Below, one piece after another: positions 6,511-12,329 of a DNA stretch of 12,329 nt (position 1 is the stretch's first letter; each line of letters starts with the position of its first letter). Origin of the DNA: an uncultured Spongiibacteraceae bacterium (lineage in GTDB: Bacteria > Pseudomonadota > Gammaproteobacteria > Pseudomonadales > CAMLJR01); contig CAMLJR010000080.1 in the NCBI GenBank assembly GCA_946480345.1, forward strand, positions 1-12,329, written 5' to 3'. Under the pieces are notes generated by a model. The model made no database searches and was not told the origin of the DNA. It worked only from the letters and a program-made list of their open reading frames with translations. The translations under genes were made by a program, and so were the position numbers.

Positions 6511-7098
6511 ATGACCCACTCACTCCCCCCGCTACCTTATCCGCAGGATGCGCTTGAGCCCCACATGAGCGCGGAAACGTTTGAGTATCATTATGGGAAG
6601 CACCATCAGGCGTACGTAACAAATTTGAACAGCCTGATTAAAGGCACCGAATTCGAAAACGCCGAGCTGGTTGAGATCATCAAAAAATCCTCGGGCGGAA
6701 TTTTTAATAACGCCGCGCAAGTGTGGAACCACACATTTTTCTGGCAATGCATGAAGCCCAATGGCGGCGGCGAACCCAAAGGCGCACTCTCGGACGCGAT
6801 CGACAAGAAATGGAAGAGCTATGCCGAATTCAAGGCGGCTTTTGCTGCGAGCGCGGCGAGTAATTTCGGCTCAGGCTGGACATGGCTCGTAAAAAAAGCG
6901 GACGGCTCAGTCGATATCGTCAACACCAGCAATGCGCAGACACCGCTGACCACCAGCGATACGCCGCTGTTAACGCTCGACGTTTGGGAGCATGCGTATT
7001 ACATCGACCATCGCAATCAACGGCCGAAATTCATCGATACCTTTTTATCCGTATTGGTGAACTGGGAATTCGCGGGAGCCAATTTCTCCAAATCGTAA
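6511..7098 (+). CDS. sodB: Iron superoxide dismutase
   Basis: This 195-residue cytoplasmic enzyme converts superoxide to hydrogen peroxide and oxygen. Length and sequence match SodB throughout. The four metal ligands are H27 (EYHYGKHH), H74 (VWNHTFFW), D157 and H161 ([10 protein letters not shown]). Y35 is in the usual second-sphere place. Q70 in NNAAQVWNH is the glutamine that marks Fe-type enzymes, while Mn-type enzymes carry it later in the chain. There is no signal peptide. AAGGAG lies six bases before the ATG. The gene stands alone, divergent from the HPP gene, with 136 bases before the next plus-strand gene. I see no Fur-like box or intrinsic terminator close by. Confidence 0.98.
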   Translation: MTHSLPPLPYPQDALEPHMSAETFEYHYGKHHQAYVTNLNSLIKGTEFENAELVEIIKKSSGGIFNNAAQVWNHTFFWQCMKPNGGGEPKGALSDAIDKKWKSYAEFKAAFAASAASNFGSGWTWLVKKADGSVDIVNTSNAQTPLTTSDTPLLTLDVWEHAYYIDHRNQRPKFIDTFLSVLVNWEFAGANFSKS

Positions 7099-7171
7099 CA
7101 ACCTGAAAACGGCGCGATCTATTTGGGCCTCTCGTCTGAAATAAGCACCGTTTCCATCTTGAAATAAACAA

Positions 7172-7228
7172 CCTCGCAGACCATTATCGTCGACCACTGC
7201 TTCTCACTATCAGATACGGCCTGCGAGG
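7172..7228 (+). promoter_or_regulatory. Leader inverted repeat overlapping the ribosome binding site of the SRPBCC gene
   Basis: CCTCGCAG (7172-7179) is perfectly complementary to CTGCGAGG (7221-7228). The right arm contains the GAGG Shine-Dalgarno of the gene starting at 7235. In the mRNA the two arms could close a 41-base loop and hide the ribosome binding site. Regulation by this pairing is inference. Confidence 0.4.
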
Positions 7229-7234
7229 AAATTT

Positions 7235-7699
7235 ATGACTCAAACCGCTGCGGTTACTTCGATCATCGTCGACATCCATGCACCAGCACAGTTTGTGTGG
7301 GATGTACTGGTCGATTTCGAAAAATACGGCGAATGGAATCCGTTCAATCCGCAAGTCGAAGCGACACTCGAAATCGGCAAGCCGATCACGATGCAGGTGG
7401 TCATGGATGATCCGAATGCGGCCAGCACGATGACCGAATATTTCACGCGTATTGAAGGACCGCATCATTTGGCGTGGGAGCTGGTTTCTTCACCGGAAAC
7501 GGGCGACAAGGTAACGCACGACCATTTCATCAACGCGATTACAGCGACCCGTTGCACGTATCAACACAGCGACACATTCACCGGACCATCGAGTTCGCAT
7601 ATCGTGGCGCAGTTCGGCGATGGCATCAAAAGCGCTTTCGATGCCGTGGCCAGCGCGTTGAAGTTACGGGCCGAATCGCTTTACGCGGCTCAGAAGTAA
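7235..7699 (+). CDS. SRPBCC (polyketide cyclase/START-like) family protein
   Basis: This 154-residue protein has the SRPBCC helix-grip pattern. An opening strand, ITSIIVDIHAPAQ-like (residues 8-18), is followed by the short helix FVWDVLVDFEKYGEWNPFNP (20-39). Here the W-D-V-L-V-D and Y-x-x-W-N-P-F pattern is the classic signature of polyketide cyclase/dehydrase and CoxG-like members. Beta strands follow (about 40-125), then a long C-terminal amphipathic helix (130-150, GIKSAFDAVASALKLRAE). The fold makes a hydrophobic cavity for a ligand; the ligand cannot be deduced. No signal peptide is present. GAGG lies six bases before the ATG. It is transcribed alone and ends at a strong two-way terminator. 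A leader segment can pair with its ribosome binding site. Confidence 0.87.
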   Translation: MTQTAAVTSIIVDIHAPAQFVWDVLVDFEKYGEWNPFNPQVEATLEIGKPITMQVVMDDPNAASTMTEYFTRIEGPHHLAWELVSSPETGDKVTHDHFINAITATRCTYQHSDTFTGPSSSHIVAQFGDGIKSAFDAVASALKLRAESLYAAQK

Positions 7700-7716
7700 C
7701 CAGGTATCCACCACCC

Positions 7717-7754
7717 AATAAAAAACCCACAGCCTGTGCTGTGGGTTTTTTATT
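7717..7754. terminator. Bidirectional rho-independent terminator with 17-bp perfect stem
   Basis: The stem runs from AATAAAAAACCCACAGC (7717-7733) to its exact complement (7738-7754) around a four-base loop. The core is CCCACAGC/GCTGTGGG, and the flanking A and T runs give a U tract on both strands. It lies between the stops of two converging genes, the SRPBCC gene and the amidohydrolase gene, and ends transcription from both sides. Confidence 0.96.
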
Positions 7755-7784
7755 TCTGCTGCGGTTTTTTGCCTCTGATAGAAA

Positions 7785-9527
7785 TCAAGCCGCTTTTGTC
7801 GATTTACGCGTTCGAATGCGACCGCTGCGCAGCAGCGCGCCTGAATGCACATTGGTCGGCGCATCGTGCTCGATAGTGACCTCGCCATTCACCAACACAT
7901 AACGATAACCGGAGCCGCGGTTGGTGACGCGGTACTCGCCACCGGGTAGATCGCGCACAAATTCCGGGAATGTGAACGTCAGCTTCTCGTAGTCGTACAC
8001 GATGATGTCAGCCGCAGCACCTTCGCGCAGCGTGCCGCGATCGCGGAAACCTGCGCAAAACGCCGGCAATGCGCTGAGCCGCCAATGCGCTTCTTCCAGC
8101 GTCGTCAATTGATGCTCACGTACAAATTTGGCGATGTACTCGGTGCCGTAGCTGCCGGCCGTCAGGTATTTCAGATGCGCGCCGCCATCGGATAAACCCG
8201 GGATCACGTACGGGTTGTCGATCAGTGCCTTGATGCCTTCGAGCGTGGTATCGAACTGACGCGTTTCGAAGATGGTTTTCAACTCGTCGGCGAGCACGAT
8301 GTCGCACACGATATCGACTGCGTGCTTGCCGGTTTTCTCGGCGACCTCGCCGATCAACAGACCTTCGTATTGACGGTATTGATCGCTGTAAACCTTGTGC
8401 AGGCGCGTATCGGGTATCGAGGAGATGAACATGTATTTCAGCGGCGCTTCGCGCAATTTCGCGCGCACCTGCGGGTCGGCCAGATTCGTCAGCTTCTGTT
8501 CGACACTGAGGTTCGGGCCCATGTATTCGCCCCAGACCGGACCCCACAAATCGTAATAATCGAACGTAAATACCAGCGGCGGATCTTGAGTAATCCCTTG
8601 AGCATAGATTCGCAAGCCTTTGTCATGGCATATTTTTAACCAGCCGAGCAAATGATTGCGAATCGCCGTTCCCATTTCATCGCCGCTTGGCGGCAATGCC
8701 TGCCACAACAGCGGTGCGCCGCTGATATCGGCAAGCTCCTCCCACTCCTGTGGATTGCTCAGCCCCATCGACAGCGCGATAAAACCTTCGCCCCGCTCGC
8801 TGAGCACTTTCGCTAGTACGGCGCGCGTTTCCGGCCACATGACATCGGATGGCATTGGGGTGCCGTCAAAATCGTTCTGCGCCGCGCCGCCCTGCGTTTC
8901 CACATCCGGCCGTCCCGACTGACCGAGACACTGCGCCGACCAGCCGCACGCGCCGGCCTCCATCGCTTCGTGGAGCAGCTTGGCCATCCGTGCATGCTCG
9001 GCATCCGTCGGTTTGCGCCCTGCTTTCGCATCGGCCAGCCCCAGCACCCAGATCAGAATCGGATTGACCGGCATATACGGCAGCACATTCACCGACTTCG
9101 GCGCACGCTCGATGCTGTCGAGGTATTCGGGGTAAGACACCCAATCCCAGGGCAGCGCAGCCTCCATTGTCGCCATCGGAATGGCCTCGACGCGGGTCAT
9201 CGATTTCATCGCCCGCTCGCGTAAATCTTCCGCCATCGGCGCGAAACCGAAGCCGCAATTGCCGATCACCACCGACGTGACGCCGTGAAAGCCCGAGGTC
9301 GACAGGTAGGGATCCCAAAAGACCTGCGCATCGTAATGCGTGTGGAGATCAATAAAACCCGGCGCCACCACCAGGCCCGTGGCGTCGATGACCTTTTTCG
9401 CTCGCGGATTTTCGATTTTGCCAATACGGACGATCATGCCGTCCTTGATGCCGATATCGTTGCGATAACGCGGATTGCGGGCGCCATCGACAATCATGCC
9501 GTTCTTGATGACTACATCGAATTCCAT
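7785..9527 (-). CDS. Amidohydrolase family protein, N-acyl-D-amino-acid deacylase type
   Basis: This 580-residue metal-dependent hydrolase belongs to the D-aminoacylase branch (Amidohydro_3). The N-terminal beta-sandwich strand is FDVVIKNGMIVDG (3-15). The barrel opens with PGFIDLHTHYDAQ (56-68, metal ligands H62 and H64), then the branch-specific SVVIGNCGFGFAP (85-97) with C91 at the bridging metal cysteine of D-aminoacylases. Later come SDGGAH (446-451, D447 as the likely catalytic aspartate) and the closing RGTLREGAAADIIVYDYEKL. Segments where relatives carry further metal or substrate histidines look altered (see findings), so the substrate may not be an N-acyl-D-amino acid. GAGGG seven bases before the ATG supports the start. 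It is the last gene of a minus-strand series and has its own putative promoter and palindrome 5'. Cytoplasmic; no signal peptide. Confidence 0.92.
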   Translation of the reverse strand: MEFDVVIKNGMIVDGARNPRYRNDIGIKDGMIVRIGKIENPRAKKVIDATGLVVAPGFIDLHTHYDAQVFWDPYLSTSGFHGVTSVVIGNCGFGFAPMAEDLRERAMKSMTRVEAIPMATMEAALPWDWVSYPEYLDSIERAPKSVNVLPYMPVNPILIWVLGLADAKAGRKPTDAEHARMAKLLHEAMEAGACGWSAQCLGQSGRPDVETQGGAAQNDFDGTPMPSDVMWPETRAVLAKVLSERGEGFIALSMGLSNPQEWEELADISGAPLLWQALPPSGDEMGTAIRNHLLGWLKICHDKGLRIYAQGITQDPPLVFTFDYYDLWGPVWGEYMGPNLSVEQKLTNLADPQVRAKLREAPLKYMFISSIPDTRLHKVYSDQYRQYEGLLIGEVAEKTGKHAVDIVCDIVLADELKTIFETRQFDTTLEGIKALIDNPYVIPGLSDGGAHLKYLTAGSYGTEYIAKFVREHQLTTLEEAHWRLSALPAFCAGFRDRGTLREGAAADIIVYDYEKLTFTFPEFVRDLPGGEYRVTNRGSGYRYVLVNGEVTIEHDAPTNVHSGALLRSGRIRTRKSTKAA

Positions 9528-9548
9528 GACCGAACCCTCTTATTAGAA

Positions 9549-9583
9549 TAGCTTAACGTCGTTTATGAAACGACGTTAAGCTA
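9549..9583. promoter_or_regulatory. Perfect 16-bp inverted repeat upstream of the amidohydrolase gene, candidate operator
   Basis: TAGCTTAACGTCGTTT (9549-9564) is repeated in exact inverse at 9568-9583 with a 3-base centre. It ends nine bases before the amidohydrolase Shine-Dalgarno and includes the -10 hexamer of a putative sigma-70 promoter, so a repressor bound here would block transcription. As RNA it would form a very stable hairpin. No T run follows on either strand, which argues against an intrinsic terminator. Confidence 0.65.
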
Positions 9584-9606
9584 ATTGAGAACTCGAGGCA
9601 CGTCAA
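9578..9606 (-). promoter_or_regulatory. Putative sigma-70 promoter of the amidohydrolase gene
   Basis: On the minus strand TTGACG (9606-9601) and TAGCTT (9583-9578) are separated by 17 bases. The -35 matches five of six consensus positions and the -10 three of six. The -10 is the first six bases of the perfect inverted repeat. A weak -10 with an overlapping palindrome fits a regulated promoter. Confidence 0.4.
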
Positions 9607-9679
9607 TCGGTGTCGCCTTACTACCGATTAACGCAAAACCACACTTGCGACTAGCAAAGCGGTCGATCCGGCGTATTCA

Positions 9680-10555
9680 TTATTCCCACGGATAGAACGA
9701 AGGCATGTCTTTCGAAACCGTGCCTTCGAATTCCGGCAAGCGTTTTTCGAGAAACGCTTTCACGCCCTCCTTGCCATCGCCGATGCTGGTGTAAAACATC
9801 GCCAGCGATTCGAGCCGGTGCGCTTCTATCGGATGCGTTTTGGCCGAATTGCGATACAGCATGCGACGCACCAGCGCGACTGCAACCGGCGAGCGGTTGT
9901 CGGTGAATTTGTGCGCGAGCTTGTACGCTTCTTCGAGCAATTGATCGGGTGCGTAAACCGCTTTTATCAAGCCGCCGCGCAGGGCTTCCTGCGCATCGAA
10001 AATTTCAGCGCTGTACATCCATTCGAGCGCTTGCGTGATGCCGACGATACGCGGCAAAAACCATGTCGAGCAGGCTTCCGGCACGATCCCGAGTTTGCCG
10101 AATACAAAACCGATACGGGCTTTTTCCGAGGCGATACGAAAATCCATCGCCAACGGCATGGTCGCGCCGATGCCGACGGCAGCGCCGTTGATCGCGGCAA
10201 TCGTCGGTTTGCTGCAATTGAAAATCGACAACGTCACGCGCCCGCCGGTATCGCGCACGCCGTTGAATATCGCGGGATCGTCGAGTCGATCGTGCATGTC
10301 CTGCAAGGTCGGGCGCTGTGTTTCGTCGAGGCCGAATACATTGCCGGGCCGCGACAAATCCATGCCTGCACAGAATGCTTTGCCTGAACCGGTAACGACG
10401 ATCGCCCGCACCGCATCATCGTTACTGGCGCGATTGAACGCATCGACCAATTCCTCGCACATCTCGACAGTGAACGCATTCATCTGCTCAGGGCGATTCA
10501 ACGTCAACGTTAAAATGCCTTTATCGACGTGATAATCGAGTGTGGTGTACGTCAT
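9680..10555 (-). CDS. Enoyl-CoA hydratase/isomerase (crotonase) family protein
   Basis: This 291-residue crotonase-superfamily enzyme acts on acyl-CoA thioesters in the cytoplasm. The pattern is complete. LTLNRPEQMNAF (17-28) opens the fold. GSGKAFCAGMDL (56-67) gives the first oxyanion-hole peptide NH. AAINGAAVGIGATMPLAMDFRIAS (120-143, in approximate landmarks) gives the second. FGKLGIVPEACSTWFLPR follows with E160. The glutamate usual after the second glycine-rich block in hydratases is absent (T132/M133 region), and E160 in PEACST is the only obvious catalytic acid. That is the arrangement of delta3,delta2-enoyl-CoA isomerase-like members, so hydratase activity is not assured. Start: AGGAG six bases before the ATG at 10555. 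A longer frame from 10609 would overlap yaeQ and adds 18 non-family residues. The stop of yaeQ is 35 bases upstream, so the two are probably co-transcribed. Confidence 0.93.
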   Translation of the reverse strand: MTYTTLDYHVDKGILTLTLNRPEQMNAFTVEMCEELVDAFNRASNDDAVRAIVVTGSGKAFCAGMDLSRPGNVFGLDETQRPTLQDMHDRLDDPAIFNGVRDTGGRVTLSIFNCSKPTIAAINGAAVGIGATMPLAMDFRIASEKARIGFVFGKLGIVPEACSTWFLPRIVGITQALEWMYSAEIFDAQEALRGGLIKAVYAPDQLLEEAYKLAHKFTDNRSPVAVALVRRMLYRNSAKTHPIEAHRLESLAMFYTSIGDGKEGVKAFLEKRLPEFEGTVSKDMPSFYPWE

Positions 10556-10590
10556 GGATAACTCCTGCTTCAAATAAAACGGCGTGGATT

Positions 10591-11133
10591 TTAGGTAAAA
10601 CGCTGCCAATACTCGGGGTGAAGCTCAATCGTTTGCGTACCGTCGCTGAGCCATATCTGATCGTCCTGCAATGTGCATTGCAGTTGCAGCGTGCGCTCGG
10701 CGAGCGTAGCCAGTGCGTCGGTTTCGGCTTTCAATAAATTAACGACGGTTAAATTATCGAAACGCGCGAGTTTTTCCTGATTTTGCTGCCACCAATGCGA
10801 TGCAGTGCGGCCGTAACTATAAATGATGACCTGGCGCGCGCGATTGCACGCTTTGCGCACGCGTTTTTCATCGGGCAAGCCGACATCGATCCAGCAATCG
10901 ATCTCGTTGACGAGATTCTTCTGCCACAAGTCGGGCTCATCGTCGGCACTCAGGCCTTTGGTGAATTGCAACGCCTCGTCGGCATGCGCGGCAAATGCGA
11001 GCACACGCACCAGCATGCGCTCGTCGGTTTCGGAAGGGTGTCGCGCGATCGTTAAATTGTAATCGCCGTAATGCTGGCGATTCATGTCGGCGACGTTGAG
11101 TTGAATTTTAAAAATGGTCGCCTTGAGGGCCAT
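10591..11133 (-). CDS. yaeQ: YaeQ family protein
   Basis: This 180-residue protein matches the YaeQ family end to end and at the usual length. Hallmarks are MALKATIFKIQLNVADMNR at the start, HYGDYNLTIARHPSETDERM (21-40), LSADDEPDLW (61-70), NEIDCWIDVGLPDEKRVRKAC (76-96 as a block) and the C-terminal LTVVNL. Structures of the family show a compact variant of the PD-(D/E)XK nuclease fold. E. coli YaeQ was once reported to replace RfaH as a transcription antiterminator, but that role is not established. Function here is unknown. GGAAGAG lies seven bases before the ATG. The Dabb-like gene is 68 bases upstream and the crotonase gene 35 bases downstream on the same strand. Confidence 0.95.
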   Translation of the reverse strand: MALKATIFKIQLNVADMNRQHYGDYNLTIARHPSETDERMLVRVLAFAAHADEALQFTKGLSADDEPDLWQKNLVNEIDCWIDVGLPDEKRVRKACNRARQVIIYSYGRTASHWWQQNQEKLARFDNLTVVNLLKAETDALATLAERTLQLQCTLQDDQIWLSDGTQTIELHPEYWQRFT

Positions 11134-11201
11134 ACCGGTTCTCTTCCATCTCGGACACCAGGGGCATCCGGGCAGGCCCGCAAGTGGTTAGGAGTGAGGA
11201 A

Positions 11202-12242
11202 TTAAGTGAGGCTCCAGCCGAGCACGCTGGATTCGATAGGACAAAATGCGTGCGACAAAACGCCATCGATCACCTGCTTTTTGAATTCGTGATCGAACCA
11301 TGGATCGACGTAAGCCCAATGATGCGGATGCACCATGTATTCGCCGAGCAGATCATCGACCTTCTCGAATTCCTGCTCCCATACATAAGTCCAATGATCG
11401 TCCAGCGCGCGACTCAGCGACCAGTTTTTCATCGTCGCCATATACGCCGGCATTTCCAGCGTCGTGCGTTCCCAATTCGCTGCGATGTCCTTCCCCACGT
11501 TCGGGAACATACGGAAATACGCGGTACGTTTGATCGCGTTCTTGATGCCGGGTGAGCGCATACCGCCGCCGATCAATTGCGTTGCCATTTGCCATTTACG
11601 CTCGACCACGCGATCGAACAACGGCTGCAACGTGTCGCGCCAATACGGTTGTTGCGACGCCGATTTTTGCGCCGCTTCGTCAACAAAATGCAGATCGGCA
11701 GTGTAATCGCCGGCACCGAACGAGCCTTCCAGATTGCGTGCGAAAAATACGTTTTGCAGACCGGCGATGTGTTGCGGTGCGGCGCGCAACGCTTGCTCCC
11801 ATTGCGCGATGTCTTTCTCACTCGCGTTCTTGCGCACGAAAAATTGCGCCGTTACACGCACGCCTTTCGCGGTCGCAAGACGCTCGGTGCCGAGCGGTAC
11901 CGGCCCGGGCAACTGCGCTGCGTCTGCGGCAGGAGCCGTATCGACCAGATAATGACGATCGCGTTTTTTGCAGAGCTTATCGACATCGGCCCAATACACC
12001 GGCAGAGACGCATCGGCCGCGGCACGCACACGCATGCCCCACCACTCGCCAACATGCGCCACTTCCCACAATACCCAAAGCGTCATCGGATCGTTCATCA
12101 GCGCGAGCGGGGGCGATACCCAGCTCCGAGTCAGCTTCATGCCGCGCGCAATCGCGCCGGGCAGATAACGCTCAGTGATGAGCTGCTGCAGCGCGGGCAG
12201 CTTGTCCGCGTCGATTTCGATTTGGTCGAGAATGCCAATCAT
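11202..12242 (-). CDS. Protein with three tandem Dabb/ferredoxin-like modules, function unknown
   Basis: I recognise the fold type but not the function. The 346 residues appear to contain three dimeric alpha/beta-barrel-like modules. Module 1 (about 1-90) is NIPSNAP/EthD-like: an opening strand MIGILDQIEI, a helix, then LWVLWEVAHVGEWW. Module 2 (about 128-210) runs from VRVTAQFFVRKNASEKDIAQ to DYTADLHFVD. Module 3 (about 236-318) is the clearest Dabb match: IKRTAYFRMFP at the start, a helix, TYVWEQEFEK, and the family-like ending LLGEYMVHPHHWAYVDPW. The C-terminus runs on for about 28 residues. There is no signal peptide. Dabb members include stress proteins and aromatic polyketide cyclases, so ligand cyclisation or binding is possible, but this is inference. 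AAGGA seven bases before the ATG supports the start. It is first in a series with yaeQ, crotonase and amidohydrolase genes. Confidence 0.72.
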   Translation of the reverse strand: MIGILDQIEIDADKLPALQQLITERYLPGAIARGMKLTRSWVSPPLALMNDPMTLWVLWEVAHVGEWWGMRVRAAADASLPVYWADVDKLCKKRDRHYLVDTAPAADAAQLPGPVPLGTERLATAKGVRVTAQFFVRKNASEKDIAQWEQALRAAPQHIAGLQNVFFARNLEGSFGAGDYTADLHFVDEAAQKSASQQPYWRDTLQPLFDRVVERKWQMATQLIGGGMRSPGIKNAIKRTAYFRMFPNVGKDIAANWERTTLEMPAYMATMKNWSLSRALDDHWTYVWEQEFEKVDDLLGEYMVHPHHWAYVDPWFDHEFKKQVIDGVLSHAFCPIESSVLGWSLT

Positions 12243-12260
12243 GAGAATTTCCTTTTTATT

Positions 12261-12301
12261 CGATGACCTGTTTTTTCGATGATCTGTTTTCTGATGATCT
12301 A
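12261..12301. repeat. Short tandem repeat in the leader of the triple-module gene
   Basis: CGATGACCTGTTTTTT (12261-12276) is followed directly by CGATGATCTGTTTTCT (12277-12292) and a partial third copy TGATGATCTA (12292-12301). The period is 15-16 bases, about one and a half helical turns. It lies just upstream of the ribosome binding site of the minus-strand gene that starts at 12242. Confidence 0.5.
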
Positions 12302-12329
12302 TGAGGGCTATTAAAGGTCGGCGACTTTC

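Noticed and set aside
9549..9583. attC-like recombination site: the ends of the palindrome match GCTTAAC and GTTAAGC, i.e. RYYYAAC and GTTRRRY
   Set aside because: The element is only 35 bases with fully symmetric arms and a 3-base loop. Real attC sites are longer, have extrahelical bases and inner L boxes, and flank cassettes; no integrase or cassette array is visible.
10556..10609. Longer crotonase start at 10609
   Set aside because: The extra 18 residues do not fit the family and overlap yaeQ, while AGGAG sits six bases before the ATG at 10555.
11160..11185. GC-rich hairpin CGGG/CCCG between the triple-module gene and yaeQ as a terminator
   Set aside because: Very short stem and no T run on the transcribed strand.
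11552..12266. Long plus-strand frames opposite the triple-module gene
   Set aside because: Arginine-rich, low-complexity translations typical of antisense frames of a GC-rich gene; no ribosome binding site or family pattern.

Overview
The window looks like chromosomal DNA of a gammaproteobacterium of moderate GC content. The evidence is the gene content (YaeQ, a single-domain Fe-type superoxide dismutase, an NtrC-type sigma-54 activator, a bacterial GlgC) and clear GGAG-type ribosome binding sites. I see no tRNA or rRNA gene, CRISPR array, transposase, integrase or phage gene. The genus cannot be fixed from sequence reading alone.

Layout. (1) 293-1341, plus strand: three small stress/envelope-type genes (a YqjD/ElaB-like DUF883 protein, a low-affinity iron permease family protein, a CsbD protein), closed by a two-way terminator at 1409-1436. 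(2) 1445-4671, minus strand: glgC (ADP-glucose synthesis for glycogen). Upstream of it lies an orphan sigma-54-dependent response regulator (receiver, AAA+, Fis-type HTH), preceded by and touching a 60-codon ORF of unknown function. A well-spaced -24/-12 (sigma-54) promoter lies ahead of that pair at 4791-4807, so the activator may control its own synthesis. (3) 5087-6265, minus strand: an HPP-family membrane protein with a cytoplasmic CBS pair, divergent from sodB (6511-7098, plus). (4) 7235-7699, plus: a SRPBCC ligand-binding-fold protein whose Shine-Dalgarno can pair with an upstream leader segment. It ends at a perfect 17-bp-stem two-way terminator (7717-7754). (5) 7785-12242, minus strand: four same-strand genes. 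In transcription order they are a three-module Dabb/ferredoxin-like protein, yaeQ, a crotonase-superfamily enzyme and a D-aminoacylase-type amidohydrolase. The last gene has its own putative sigma-70 promoter, whose -10 lies in a perfect 16-bp inverted repeat, the usual position of a repressor operator.

How the genes fit together. The left half reads as a stress and storage neighbourhood: membrane-anchored and soluble stress proteins, glycogen synthesis, superoxide detoxification and a sigma-54 activator. The right half reads as an uncharacterised acyl-CoA/amide catabolic cluster. Enzyme families are recognised with confidence. Exact substrates, operon limits and regulatory links are inference.

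I found no clear new multi-gene defence or mobile system. The most interesting items are the sigma-54 promoter plus coupled micro-ORF ahead of the activator, the palindromic operator candidate ahead of the amidohydrolase, the altered active-site regions of that amidohydrolase, and the triple-barrel protein at the right edge.
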